DNA of 64,000 nt from Comamonadaceae bacterium (GTDB lineage: Bacteria > Pseudomonadota > Gammaproteobacteria > Burkholderiales > Burkholderiaceae_C). The notes below the pieces were generated by a model, which was given only the letters and a program-made list of their open reading frames with translations, did not search any database and was not told the origin of the DNA. Where the stretch lies: positions 1 to 64,000 of the forward strand of contig CANFCG010000005.1 of NCBI GenBank assembly GCA_947445115.1, read 5' to 3'. Positions 1 to 8,434 of the stretch are shown piece after piece; the first letter of the stretch is position 1, and the number at the start of each line of letters is the position of its first letter. The position numbers and the translations under genes are program-made.

Positions 1-299
1 TCCATGCCGAGGTTGAGCGGATCAACTAAACCCAGAGGCACGGCTTTTTCGCCGCGCTGCATGAGTGGCGCAATCGTGGGCAAATCAAGCCCTGCCGTGA
101 AGTGATCGCCCTGGGCGCACAAGACCCCGACGCGCAAAGCGGGATCGTCATCTAAGCGCGTATACGCTTCGCCCAGCTCGCGGAACATTTTTGGGGTGAA
201 ACCGTTGCGCTTGGCGGGGCGGTTGATGGCGATCTGCAAGACGGCACCCATGATGGTGGTGTCGATGCTGCCGTCTGGATGTGGCTCGGGTTGTGACAT
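1..299 (-). CDS. Enoyl-CoA hydratase/isomerase (crotonase family), N-terminal part
   Basis: Only the first 99 or so residues lie in the window; the gene runs off the left edge. The translation starts MSQPEPHPDGS and continues with INRPAKRNGF and GDHFTAGLDL. These match the crotonase N-terminal strand (NRP..NA) and the first oxyanion-hole loop (F.AG.DL). Such enzymes hydrate or isomerise acyl-CoA thioesters in fatty acid or aromatic acid breakdown; the exact substrate cannot be told. The ATG is preceded by an AGGAG ribosome binding site about eight bases upstream. The usual Asn of the NRP..NA motif is kept, but the next residue is Gly, as is common in this superfamily. It is divergent from the next gene. 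Confidence 0.88.
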   Translation of the reverse strand, partial: MSQPEPHPDGSIDTTIMGAVLQIAINRPAKRNGFTPKMFRELGEAYTRLDDDPALRVGVLCAQGDHFTAGLDLPTIAPLMQRGEKAVPLGLVDPLNLGM

Positions 300-387
300 G
301 AGGGACTCCTAATTCATTTAATTGCCGTAGATCATTTATTTCATTATTAAAAATAAATTCATGTCAAACATGGGACAGCTATTTTTT

Positions 388-415
388 TGATTCATGTGTA
401 TGATAAAAATATAAC
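388..415 (+). promoter_or_regulatory. Candidate promoter for the alkaline-phosphatase-fold gene
   Basis: In an AT-rich intergenic stretch, TTGATT (388-393) and TATAAC (410-415) are 16 bases apart. Initiation would fall around 422, leaving almost no leader before the TTG start at 428. The rest of 300-427 shows nothing else recognisable beyond the ribosome binding site of the leftward crotonase gene. Confidence 0.3.
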
Positions 416-427
416 CACTACAGAGAG

Positions 428-1978
428 TTGTTTCTGAATAATATTTTTACTCGGTTAGTAAGTAAGGGATTTTCTTATATTAAGCAGGTCAAGTTGGAGG
501 TGCAACAATCAAAAGCGCCTGCATCGGAACACCCTGTTTTATTAGTCGAGTTGCTGGAGGCACCGTGGTGGGTATTGAATGCGCATGTGAGTGATCATCC
601 AGAGTCGCCAATGGCGCAGCTCATGCGGTCGTCGGTGCGGGCTTCGGTGACCACAATGCAGCCCGCAGATAATTTGCGCTATTGGGTGTCGTCGGCGTCG
701 CTCATGCGGGGCGTCACTGCCAGTCGGCACGGCATGCAGTTTTTAAATCAAACGGATCCCATGGCTTTTCCTCCCTTGTGGACGCTTGCGGCAGCGCATG
801 GTTGCCGAGTAGGCGTATGGGGTACGGCGTATAGTCATGCATGGAAAGACTTCAAATCCGAGTCCTTGGACTTTTATTTGCCAGACAAGTTTGGTCCAGA
901 TGACTATGCCCATCCTCGGTCTGTGATCGCTTATCAGCGCATCTTGCGTTTGCTCTCGCGGCTGTCAGATCAGGGTGAAGACGTGACGTTGCGCCGTTGG
1001 AATGTACGGGTGGCGTTATTTCGTTTTTTGATTTCGCGTGCGATGCGTATGCGGTTTGGGACGCTACGCTCTCTTTTTCGAGGCGATGGTCTGTCGCTAC
1101 GGAATAAGCACCGCATCTTGATTAGCGCTCGAATCGCCTTCTATGAATTTGTCTCAATCTTTACTCGGCATGTCCCCGACTTTTCCACCCTGTCGCTAGG
1201 TACTCTGGCCAGTGCGATGCACTTAGACGGCGGCTATTACCGCGACGCTGAGCGGCTACCGCCTGCCGAGCGCGTGGCCGTACGTGCTGACACCCTTGTG
1301 GGCAAGGCGCTACAGGAGCTTGATTTGGTCATTGCTGATTTACTGCGGCTTAGCCGTGAACGTGGCGTGACCTTGCTAGTTGTCTCTGGCTACGGGCAAA
1401 TCCCTGCCGCGTCCTTCCACGCTATGTCATCCCGCGATGAAATTTGGACGCTCAGGGACGCCAAGCGGTTACTGGAGCATCTTGGGGTTGATGTGCCGTT
1501 TACGCGGTTGCCATCGATGTTTCCTTGCACCACGCTGTCTTTTTATAATAATAAAGATCGTAATAAAGTAATGGCCGCCTTGCAGCGGATCTGTCGGCCG
1601 GGTGACCAAGGTTTACTCTTTTATGTGGAGCCAGGCGATCGCTGCCTCAGCGTCAAGCCCGTACCAGACGAGCAGGCTATGGAAAAGGGACGAGTCACGT
1701 CGTACAGCCCTGGAGGGTTGCCGACGCAAATGCAGGCTTGGGACATTGGCGTCAGGCGTCGGCAGCGCCAAGCGTTGACTGGCGAGCATGCGCTAGGAGG
1801 TGTCTTGATTGTTCATCAAAGCGGCATCGACCCTAGTGGCGAACAGATGGCGGCGATACCCGAAGAGTCGATCGCTCGATTCGTGATGGGGTTGCTCGAT
1901 GTCAGCCCACCCGACTACATGTGCGCTATGACCCCCGTGCTTGAAAATCTACTGAAAATACTGCGCCAAAATCTCTAG
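428..1978 (+). CDS. Degenerate alkaline-phosphatase-superfamily (sulfatase/phosphodiesterase fold) protein
   Basis: This 516-residue protein has no signal peptide. Its layout recalls the alkaline phosphatase/sulfatase fold: a first strand near residue 37 (PVLLVELLEAPWW), a nucleophile-like loop (SASLMRGVTASRHG), then PPLWTLAAAHGCRVGVWGT, which resembles the pxxPLWTLAxxHG block of type I phosphodiesterase-like members, and near residue 315 the strand TLLVVSGYGQ. Active members have an Asp at the end of the first strand and a DHG motif after the last; both appear replaced here (E/L, and GYG), so metal binding is doubtful. The start is a TTG because no ATG precedes the first strand; a weak AGAGAG lies directly upstream. 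A hairpin terminator follows. The family assignment is from motif resemblance only; substrate unknown. Confidence 0.55.
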   Translation: MFLNNIFTRLVSKGFSYIKQVKLEVQQSKAPASEHPVLLVELLEAPWWVLNAHVSDHPESPMAQLMRSSVRASVTTMQPADNLRYWVSSASLMRGVTASRHGMQFLNQTDPMAFPPLWTLAAAHGCRVGVWGTAYSHAWKDFKSESLDFYLPDKFGPDDYAHPRSVIAYQRILRLLSRLSDQGEDVTLRRWNVRVALFRFLISRAMRMRFGTLRSLFRGDGLSLRNKHRILISARIAFYEFVSIFTRHVPDFSTLSLGTLASAMHLDGGYYRDAERLPPAERVAVRADTLVGKALQELDLVIADLLRLSRERGVTLLVVSGYGQIPAASFHAMSSRDEIWTLRDAKRLLEHLGVDVPFTRLPSMFPCTTLSFYNNKDRNKVMAALQRICRPGDQGLLFYVEPGDRCLSVKPVPDEQAMEKGRVTSYSPGGLPTQMQAWDIGVRRRQRQALTGEHALGGVLIVHQSGIDPSGEQMAAIPEESIARFVMGLLDVSPPDYMCAMTPVLENLLKILRQNL

Positions 1979-1989
1979 AAAAATGAAAA

Positions 1990-2020
1990 AGCCTCTGTAA
2001 GTCAATGACTTACAGAGGCT
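1990..2020. terminator. Bidirectional hairpin terminator
   Basis: AGCCTCTGTAAGTCA pairs perfectly with TGACTTACAGAGGCT around a single central base. On the minus strand it is followed by TTTTTCATTTTT, so it should end the tRNA operon; on the plus strand the tail is only TTT, so it may end the preceding gene less efficiently. Confidence 0.85.
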
Positions 2021-2030
2021 TTCCAATAGT

Positions 2031-2107
2031 TGGCGGAGCGGACGGGACTCGAACCCGCGACCCCCGGCGTGACAGGCCGGTATTCTAACCAACTGAACTA
2101 CCACTCC
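2031..2107 (-). tRNA. tRNA-Asp (GTC)
   Basis: A 77-base cloverleaf with encoded CCA. The acceptor stem GGAGTGG pairs with CCGCTCC (one G-T pair), the D arm contains AGTTGGTTAGA, the anticodon loop reads CTGTCAC (anticodon GTC) and the T arm contains GGTTCGAGTCC. Last gene of a three-tRNA transcript. Confidence 0.98.
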
Positions 2108-2115
2108 GCATTAAG

Positions 2116-2191
2116 TGGCGACCCTACGGGGATTCGAACCCCGGTACCTACCGTGAAAGGGTAGTGTCCTAGGCCTCTAGACGATAGGGTC
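2116..2191 (-). tRNA. tRNA-Glu (TTC)
   Basis: A 76-base cloverleaf with encoded CCA. Acceptor GACCCTA pairs with TAGGGTC; the anticodon loop reads CTTTCAC, giving anticodon TTC. T arm GGTTCGAATCC. It lies eight bases from tRNA-Asp in the same orientation. The gltX gene for its cognate synthetase is nearby, at 3.4-4.8 kb on the same strand. Confidence 0.98.
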
Positions 2192-2230
2192 AAAAATTGA
2201 GGCAATTCTTAACATTTTGATTGAACCTTC

Positions 2231-2306
<76 letters not shown>

Positions 2307-2368
2307 GACTCGCTGATTCATATTCTCTACTTCACTCAACTCTACCGTTGAATTCAATCAAGCCTCAA

Positions 2369-2397
2369 ATTATAGCGTGGAATTAACCGGCAGGCAA
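2369..2397 (-). promoter_or_regulatory. Sigma-70-type promoter for the tRNA-Ala/Glu/Asp operon
   Basis: On the minus strand TTGCCT (-35) and a perfect TATAAT (-10) are 17 bases apart, placing the start about 50-55 bases ahead of tRNA-Ala. It sits in the gap after the stop codon of the solute-binding protein gene. Confidence 0.75.
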
Positions 2398-2419
2398 GAA
2401 AAAACTCTTCGACTTAAGC

Positions 2420-3379
2420 TTATTGTTGTTCAATTTTGGCATCACGAATCGCTTTCGCCCATTTCACGGCCTCGTTTTTGTTGCGAGCTGCCAAGGCTTC
2501 TGGCGTTCCGGGGTCAATGGCGAAACCGAGTGACGCGAATTTATCTTGAATTTCTTTGCTATTGGCCGCAGCGTTAATCGCGTGATTGAGTTTGGTCACG
2601 ATGGCGGGTGGTGTACCCGCGGGCGCGAACATCGCAAAGTAAGCAATGATTTCGTAGTCTTTGATGCCTAGTGCCTCGTTGACTGTCGGTAAATCGGGGA
2701 TGGCCGCCGAGCGCTTGGCTGACGTGATTGCTAGGCCGCGAATCTTGCCTGCTTTGACTTGCGGCAGTGTCACGGCAAGGTCGGCACTAAACATCATCAC
2801 CTGTCCGCCTAGCAAATCGGTCATGGCGGCGGGGCCGCTTTTATAGGGCACGGGCGTCATCTTGATACTTGCCATGGATGCCATCACCTCGGATGAGACC
2901 TGCTGCGAGGTGCTGGCGTAGGCAAAGGTCACGTGTTCGGGCTTGGCTTTGGCCATCGCTACAAATTCGCGCAACGTTTTGGCTGGTACGTCGTTATTAA
3001 CCGCAATGATGAGCGGTACCGACCCCAAATAACCCAGCGGCGCAAAGGCGGTGTCTTGGTCGTAGGGTAGTGACTTCATCAAGCTCTTCAACGCGGCATT
3101 GGTGCTGTTGGTGCCAATCAAAATGGTGTAGCCGTCATTGGCTGATTTGGCGACGGCATCTGCGCCAAGCATGCCGTTGACGCCTGCTTTGTTATCCACC
3201 ACGATAGGCTGCCCCAGTGTTTGCGCCATATGTGCCGCAAAGGCACGACCAATTTGGTCTGTGGCACTACCTGCCGCAAAAGGAACAATCGCCTTGATGG
3301 GCTTGGTGGGGTAAGTCTGGGCTGAGATAACTGTGGCGCTTAGTAAAGCTACTACACCGAAAATTGATTTGACTCTCAT
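2420..3379 (-). CDS. Bug/TctC-family periplasmic solute-binding protein
   Basis: A 319-residue protein with a cleavable signal peptide of about 20 residues (MRVKSIFGVVALLSATVISA). It continues with YPTKPIKAIVPFAAGSATD, the opening strand and glycine-rich ligand loop typical of the Bug (Bordetella uptake gene) family. Later family marks are PVPYKSGPAAMTDLLGGQV and FAPAGTPPAIVTKLN. Family members bind carboxylates in the periplasm and serve tripartite tricarboxylate transporters, but most Bug genes, like this one, have no transporter next to them. Length is normal. Its ATG overlaps the gltX stop as ATGA and an AGGAA site precedes it, so the two genes are probably translationally coupled. Ligand unknown. 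Confidence 0.93.
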   Translation of the reverse strand: MRVKSIFGVVALLSATVISAQTYPTKPIKAIVPFAAGSATDQIGRAFAAHMAQTLGQPIVVDNKAGVNGMLGADAVAKSANDGYTILIGTNSTNAALKSLMKSLPYDQDTAFAPLGYLGSVPLIIAVNNDVPAKTLREFVAMAKAKPEHVTFAYASTSQQVSSEVMASMASIKMTPVPYKSGPAAMTDLLGGQVMMFSADLAVTLPQVKAGKIRGLAITSAKRSAAIPDLPTVNEALGIKDYEIIAYFAMFAPAGTPPAIVTKLNHAINAAANSKEIQDKFASLGFAIDPGTPEALAARNKNEAVKWAKAIRDAKIEQQ

Positions 3380-4806
3380 ATAAATTCCTTTAATCGGTTT
3401 AATCTTGCAATTACGTCTTCTTTTAACATTATTTCAAACACAGCATCTATAGCCGGCGTGCTACCAGTTCCAAAGCAAAGATGACGGGTTGGCATCGCTA
3501 GCTGAGGCATTTTTATGTTGTGATTTTTAAGAACGGACTTTATTGATAATGAGATACTTTCTTTAGTCCACACGCAAGAACTGAACTCTTCAGCTAAATC
3601 TAAGATTGCAGGCCAAATTTCTTTAGGTACATGGGTATTTATCTCTTCGGCTGAAGGCCTTGTCACGGTTATCAATAAAGAAATCCATTCGGCAAGATCA
3701 TTGACGGTCTCGCACCGCTCTTTGAAAAGTGAGCATCCGTGAACAACGCGATCGCGCTGATCCATAGTCCACACGTTCTGTTTTTTCAATCGTGGTATCA
3801 CTAGATCCGCCAGCCGTGCATTGTCAGCCTGCTTCATGTACTGCGCATTCACCCACAAGAGCTTAGCAGGATCCCATTGCGCGGGGCTTTTTGATAAATG
3901 CGTGCCGTCGAACCAGCTGACCATTTGCTCGGAGGTGAAGAGTTCTTCATCGCCGTGGCTCCAGCCCAAACGTGCCAAATAGTTGAGCATGGCTTCAGGC
4001 AAATAGCCGTTGTCTTCGTAAGCCGTGACGCTGACCGCGCCGCGCCGTTTTGAGAGTTTCTGCCCATCATCGCCCAAGATGACGGGGCAATGTCCAAACT
4101 GCGGCAAAGGCGCACCAAGTGCATTGAAGATGTTGATTTGCCAAGGCGTGTTGTTGATGTGCTCGTCGCCGCGAAACACGTGACTGATCTGCATATCCCA
4201 ATCGTCCACTACGACGGCGAAGTTGTAGGTCGGGATGCCGTCCGTTCTTTGAATGATGAGGTCGTCAATCTCGCGGTTGTTAATCGTGATATCGCCTTTG
4301 ACTAAGTCGTTCCACGTCACGTCGCCTTCGGCAGGATTTTTGAAACGCACGACAAACGGTAGTGGCTTGCCAGCATCGTCGCAAGGCACGTCTGGCAGGG
4401 CTTTGCCAGCTTCGGGTCGCCAGCGGTTGTCGTAGAGTGGCTTTTCGCCACGCGCTTTTTTGGCTTCGCGCACGATGTCGAGTTCTGCGGGTGTGCTGTA
4501 ACAGCGGTAGGCTTTGTCTTCTGCGATCAACTGGTCGATCACCGCTTGGTAGCGCTCAAGTCGCTGCATTTGGTAGATCGGACCTTCGTCGTAATCGAGT
4601 CCCAGCCACTTCATGGAAGCCAAAATCTGATCGACTGAATCCTGCGTGGAGCGTGCCACATCGGTATCTTCAATTCGCAGCACAAATTTACCGCCGTGAT
4701 GACGTGCAAACGCCCATGAATAAAGGGCCGTACGAGCAGTGCCTAGATGTAAAAATCCCGTGGGTGAAGGCGCAATCCGAGTGCGCACAGGCGAGCTCGT
4801 CGTCAT
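3376..4806 (-). CDS. gltX: Glutamate--tRNA ligase
   Basis: Class I aminoacyl-tRNA synthetase that charges tRNA-Glu in the cytoplasm. The HIGH-type motif is PSPTGFLHLGTAR near residues 12-24 and the KMSKS-type motif is KLSKRRG near residue 250. Length from the chosen start is 476 residues, normal for the family. An in-frame ATG upstream would add MRVDCQSDGIK, but it lies inside the previous gene and family members start just before RTRIAPSPTG, so the internal ATG two bases after the aminotransferase stop is preferred; its ribosome binding site is weak, which fits coupling. The downstream Bug gene overlaps by four bases. Confidence 0.97.
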   Translation of the reverse strand: MTTSSPVRTRIAPSPTGFLHLGTARTALYSWAFARHHGGKFVLRIEDTDVARSTQDSVDQILASMKWLGLDYDEGPIYQMQRLERYQAVIDQLIAEDKAYRCYSTPAELDIVREAKKARGEKPLYDNRWRPEAGKALPDVPCDDAGKPLPFVVRFKNPAEGDVTWNDLVKGDITINNREIDDLIIQRTDGIPTYNFAVVVDDWDMQISHVFRGDEHINNTPWQINIFNALGAPLPQFGHCPVILGDDGQKLSKRRGAVSVTAYEDNGYLPEAMLNYLARLGWSHGDEELFTSEQMVSWFDGTHLSKSPAQWDPAKLLWVNAQYMKQADNARLADLVIPRLKKQNVWTMDQRDRVVHGCSLFKERCETVNDLAEWISLLITVTRPSAEEINTHVPKEIWPAILDLAEEFSSCVWTKESISLSIKSVLKNHNIKMPQLAMPTRHLCFGTGSTPAIDAVFEIMLKEDVIARLNRLKEFI

Positions 4807-4808
4807 TT

Positions 4809-6017
4809 TTATGCCATCACTTTGGCAATCGACTCGCACACATAGCCAAGGTTTTTGGTGTTGAGTGCAGAGATCGCCAAACGACCTGTGTCCACGCCGT
4901 AAACGCCAAATTCTGTACGCAGGCGAGTCATTTGGTCTTTGGAGAGACCCGAGTAGCTAAACATACCGATTTGCTGGGTGATAAAGCTCATGTCTTGTTT
5001 GACGCCAGCAGCTTTGAGGCCATCGACCAAGCCTGTGCGCATGGCTTTGATGCGAACGCGCATTTCTGCCAGCTCTTCTTCCCACAAGGTACGCAGCGCG
5101 GGGGTTGTGAGCACTGCAGCGCACACCGACGCGCCGTGCGTCGGTGGGTTGGAGTAATTGGTGCGAATGACGATTTTGAGTTGCGAGAGCACGCGCACGC
5201 ATTCTTCTTTGCTAGCGCACACCACGGACAGCGCACCCACGCGCTCGCCGTACAAGCTAAAGCTTTTGCTAAAGCTGGTGGAGACCAAAAAGTCGAGTCC
5301 TGCGGCGATGAACTTGGCAATCACTGCGCCATCTTCGGCAATGCCATAACCAAAGCCTTGGTAGGCCATGTCTAAGTACGCCGTCAATTTTTTTTCCTTG
5401 ATGACGGCAATCACTTCGTCCCACTGCGCGGCGGTGATGTCGTAGCCCGTAGGGTTGTGGCAGCAAGCGTGTAGGAGGACGATCGTGCCAGCAGCGGCAG
5501 CGTTCAAATCAGCCAACATGCCTGCAAAGTTGATGCCTCCCTCGCTGCGCTTTGCTGCGTCGTAGTAGGCGTAGGTCTCAACCGTGAAACCTGCGTTGGT
5601 AAACAGCGCGCGGTGGTTTTCCCAGCTAGGGTCGCTAATTAAGACCATGGCGTTTGGACTCATGCGCTTCAAAAAGTCCGCGCCAATTTTGAGGCCGCCC
5701 GTGCCGCCAAGACCCTGTACGGTTGCCACACGGCCAGAGGTAAATGGCTCACTAGTCTCGCCAAACACGAGAGACTGCACGGCTTTGTCGTACGCGGCAA
5801 TGCCGTCGATTGGCAAATAGCCACGCGCTTTAGGCGCTTGCATCATGGCGTTTTCTGCTTGCTGCACGCACTTGAGGAGGGGTAGCTTGCCGTTGTCATC
5901 AAAGTACACACCCACACCGAGGTTGACCTTTTTGGGATTGGTGTCAGCGGCAAATTGTTCGTTTAAGCCCAAGATCGGGTCACGTGGGGCAAGTTCAACG
6001 GCAGAGAAGAGAGACAT
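4809..6017 (-). CDS. tyrB: Aromatic amino acid/aspartate aminotransferase (class I, PLP-dependent)
   Basis: 402-residue fold-type I aminotransferase. The N-terminus FSAVELAPRDPILGLNEQF and the block NLGVGVYFDDNGKLPLL are typical of the TyrB/AspC group. The pyridoxal-phosphate lysine is in STSFSKSFSLYGERVG (about residue 251). RTNYSNPPTHGA and the C-terminal GRLAISALN carry the substrate-carboxylate binding region. It should transfer amino groups between 2-oxoglutarate and aspartate, tyrosine or phenylalanine; motif evidence does not settle TyrB against AspC. The ATG at 6017 is chosen over an in-frame TTG two codons upstream because AGGA lies at usable spacing. It heads a likely operon with gltX and the Bug gene. 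Confidence 0.93.
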   Translation of the reverse strand: MSLFSAVELAPRDPILGLNEQFAADTNPKKVNLGVGVYFDDNGKLPLLKCVQQAENAMMQAPKARGYLPIDGIAAYDKAVQSLVFGETSEPFTSGRVATVQGLGGTGGLKIGADFLKRMSPNAMVLISDPSWENHRALFTNAGFTVETYAYYDAAKRSEGGINFAGMLADLNAAAAGTIVLLHACCHNPTGYDITAAQWDEVIAVIKEKKLTAYLDMAYQGFGYGIAEDGAVIAKFIAAGLDFLVSTSFSKSFSLYGERVGALSVVCASKEECVRVLSQLKIVIRTNYSNPPTHGASVCAAVLTTPALRTLWEEELAEMRVRIKAMRTGLVDGLKAAGVKQDMSFITQQIGMFSYSGLSKDQMTRLRTEFGVYGVDTGRLAISALNTKNLGYVCESIAKVMA

Positions 6018-6063
6018 GATCAAATCCTAGAGTACAAAAGGATTTGATTTTAAAGGATTGAGT

Positions 6064-6816
6064 TTAGGTAAGCGGCGCAACGGCCGCGCCTTGAATCCCA
6101 TGCCGCTTGAGTGACCCCGCCACAAAGCCTGAACGCTTCATCTCTTCGACGAAATCGCGTAGATATTGGGCTGCAGCCTCGCCGCGATTGCTAGGGATGC
6201 CCATAGCTTGCTGGATCACCATGAAGCTGGGCAGGACTAATCGCAGCGGGGTGGTCGCTGCCAATCGGTCACGATCCGACTCCAGCTGCTGGCGCACGCC
6301 TGCCGCCGCATCCGAGCCGTTTTGCACAAACGTATCCACCACGGTTTGCGAGGTCACGGAATGCACAAGATTGGCGTTTTTTAAGTTGCGCGTCAAAAAC
6401 AGATCGTAGGCGCTGCCTTTGGCGGCGGTAATGCGCACGCCTGCTTTGTCCACTTGCTCGTTGGCAGTGAGTGGTGAGTTTTGTTTCACTAAATAGCAGC
6501 CTTCAATATGGATGTAGGCGGCGGAAAAGCTGACGCCTTCCCCGCGCAACGGGTCGATGGCAAAAAATCCGATGTCCGCTTCGTTGCTGGTGACGGCGGC
6601 GACTGATTTGGCCGCTGCATCAAAAATTTTGAGTTCTAGTTGCACACCGAGTCGCTTGGCCAGCTCGCGGCTCAAATCCACCGACACGCCAAACACTTCG
6701 CCCGTTGTCGAACTCTTATTAGCAAGAATGGGATTGCCCAAATTGATGGAGGCTCGCAGCGTGCCATTGGGGCAGAGCAGCGGAGAGCAAGTTGCGGAGT
6801 CGATTGCGGTTGCCAT
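6064..6816 (-). CDS. Amino-acid-type solute-binding protein (SBP_bac_3 fold) lacking a signal peptide
   Basis: A 250-residue type 2 periplasmic-binding fold: GTLRASINLGNPILA, GVSVDLSRELAKRLGVQLEL, ADIGFFAIDPLRGEGVSFSAAYI and VRITAAKGSAYDLFLTRNLK follow the order of amino-acid-binding family 3 proteins. Unusually there is no signal peptide: the domain begins about 15 residues after the ATG, and an in-frame TAG lies just upstream of it, with AAGGA as ribosome binding site. The protein is therefore predicted to be cytoplasmic. No permease genes are nearby. It could be a soluble sensor or enzyme using the same fold; its ligand is unknown. Confidence 0.8.
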   Translation of the reverse strand: MATAIDSATCSPLLCPNGTLRASINLGNPILANKSSTTGEVFGVSVDLSRELAKRLGVQLELKIFDAAAKSVAAVTSNEADIGFFAIDPLRGEGVSFSAAYIHIEGCYLVKQNSPLTANEQVDKAGVRITAAKGSAYDLFLTRNLKNANLVHSVTSQTVVDTFVQNGSDAAAGVRQQLESDRDRLAATTPLRLVLPSFMVIQQAMGIPSNRGEAAAQYLRDFVEEMKRSGFVAGSLKRHGIQGAAVAPLT

Positions 6817-6841
6817 ATAAATTAAATCCTTAAAAAACTAG

Positions 6842-8434
6842 TCATCCCCGCGTAACCATGTCATTCCCGCGAAGGCGGGAATCCAAAGCCAGCGTCGATC
6901 TTGCCAAGTTTGGCACAGGCCATTTTGATATCAATCGTCCAAGCGCAATCGCCGCTTGCAATTCGCGAATCACGCCTTCAGGATCGGCTGCAGCCGTGAC
7001 CGCGCTAATCACCGCGACGCTTGCTGCGCCGCAGGCGGCAGCCTCCGTCGCTCTGGCCGTGTCCATGCCCGCAATTGCAACCACGGGGAGGGGCAACAAG
7101 CGGCACCAATGCGCCAAGTTGTCATTCCCCTGCGGTATCCACGGCATGGCTTTAGCGGCGGTTGGATGAATCGGTCCGCAGGCAATGTAGCTGGGGCGAA
7201 TCTGCCAAGCCTTGGCGACTTCAAAATACGCATGCGTGCTAATTCCTAGCCGCAAGCCCGCATCAGCTATGGCTTGCAGGACAGTTTGCCCGATGGCTTC
7301 TAAATCTTCTTGTCCAATATGCACGCCGTAGGCACCTTCGGACATGGCCAGTTGCCAATGGTCGTTGATGAAGAGTTGGGCACTCCATTTTTTGGCAGAT
7401 GCGACGCTTTTTTTAACTTCTTCGCGCAGATTGATTGGCTCGGAATCTTTGATGCGGAGTTGCACGGTTCGCACGCCAGCGGCTAGCACACGCTCTACCC
7501 ACGCAGCACTATCCACGATGACATAAAGCCCCATGTCTGCGTCAATCAAGGGTTTAAAAGCCAATGTAGGTAAGGCTTGCGGGGCATACGCTGAGCTCAG
7601 CGTTGGCAAATTTTGTACGTGCCAAGCAAAGTCATCACGCGGGCGCACAGGTCCTGCGCCAGCGCCTACTGCGTAGCCCGAGCGCAGCGCGTGCGTGGTC
7701 GCCATCTTGGCAAGCACGAGCGCTTCAATCGGCACAAAGCCCAGCGCCAGCGCCGCTGCGCAACTAGATGCAAAGACGCAGCCTGTGCCGTGGTTGTGCG
7801 GTGTGTCCACGCGCGGCAGCGAGAGCCAGCCCTCAAATGCCGCGTGGGCGTGTGGGGTGAGGGCGTAATCTGAGCAATTGTTGGAGGTTGCATCACCTCC
7901 GGTGATGACAACGTTTTGGCACCCCAAACGCTGCATAGCCTGCACGGCCTTCTGGTATTGGCTTGCAGAAGCAAGTGCCTCGCAGCCCAATAAAAATGAG
8001 GCTTCCCGAGCATTGGGTGTTGCAATTGTTGTTCGTGGCAAAAGCACCTCGCGGTAAGCGGCTAGCAGCGCTTCGTCCGCAAACGAGGCGCCCGTCGTCG
8101 CGCCCAGCACAGGGTCAACCACCAACGCAAGCGCGGGATTGGTTTCGCGCAACTTGTCCACCCACTTCGCCACAACGTACAAATTGTTAGCACTGCCTAG
8201 CATCCCCGTTTTGATGACAGCAGGCGGCATATCGAGCGCCAACGTGGCGAGCTGTGCATCCAGCATTTCGGACGATACCGCTTCGATGTACGTCACGGCT
8301 ACCGAGCTTTGCGCCGTAATCGCGGCCACCACCGTGCAACCGTGCACGCCAAAGGCTTCGAAGGTTTTGAGATCAGCCTGCAACCCAGCGCCAGCGCCGC
8401 TGTCCGAGCCTGCGATGCTCCAAACGATCTTCAT
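6842..8434 (-). CDS. thiDE: Bifunctional hydroxymethylpyrimidine kinase / thiamine-phosphate synthase (ThiD-ThiE fusion)
   Basis: 530 residues. The first 265 or so are ThiD, which phosphorylates HMP and HMP-P (start [30 protein letters not shown]; the anion-hole region near [15 protein letters not shown]). About residues 300-500 are ThiE, which joins HMP-PP to the thiazole phosphate ([61 protein letters not shown]). Last gene of the riboswitch-controlled operon, overlapping thiG by four bases. The final twelve or so residues (from [10 protein letters not shown]) are encoded by a REP-like repeat, and the stop codon lies in a second half element, so the natural C-terminus was probably replaced or lengthened when the repeat arrived. 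Confidence 0.95.
   Translation of the reverse strand: MKIVWSIAGSDSGAGAGLQADLKTFEAFGVHGCTVVAAITAQSSVAVTYIEAVSSEMLDAQLATLALDMPPAVIKTGMLGSANNLYVVAKWVDKLRETNPALALVVDPVLGATTGASFADEALLAAYREVLLPRTTIATPNAREASFLLGCEALASASQYQKAVQAMQRLGCQNVVITGGDATSNNCSDYALTPHAHAAFEGWLSLPRVDTPHNHGTGCVFASSCAAALALGFVPIEALVLAKMATTHALRSGYAVGAGAGPVRPRDDFAWHVQNLPTLSSAYAPQALPTLAFKPLIDADMGLYVIVDSAAWVERVLAAGVRTVQLRIKDSEPINLREEVKKSVASAKKWSAQLFINDHWQLAMSEGAYGVHIGQEDLEAIGQTVLQAIADAGLRLGISTHAYFEVAKAWQIRPSYIACGPIHPTAAKAMPWIPQGNDNLAHWCRLLPLPVVAIAGMDTARATEAAACGAASVAVISAVTAAADPEGVIRELQAAIALGRLISKWPVPNLARSTLALDSRLRGNDMVTRG
6860..6885 (+). repeat. REP-like palindrome, copy 1
   Basis: GTCATTCCCGCGAAGGCGGG plus AATCCA. ATTCCCGC and GCGGGAAT form a perfect 8-bp stem around GAAG. 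A second copy, identical over 26 bases, is at 30544. A related half element (GTCATCCCCGCG) begins at 6841. This copy lies inside the 3' end of thiDE and is translated as part of its tail. Confidence 0.85.

Noticed and set aside
4362-5375. A 337-codon open frame on the plus strand
   Set aside because: Antisense to gltX and the aminotransferase gene, with a composition typical of a shadow frame and no recognisable domains.
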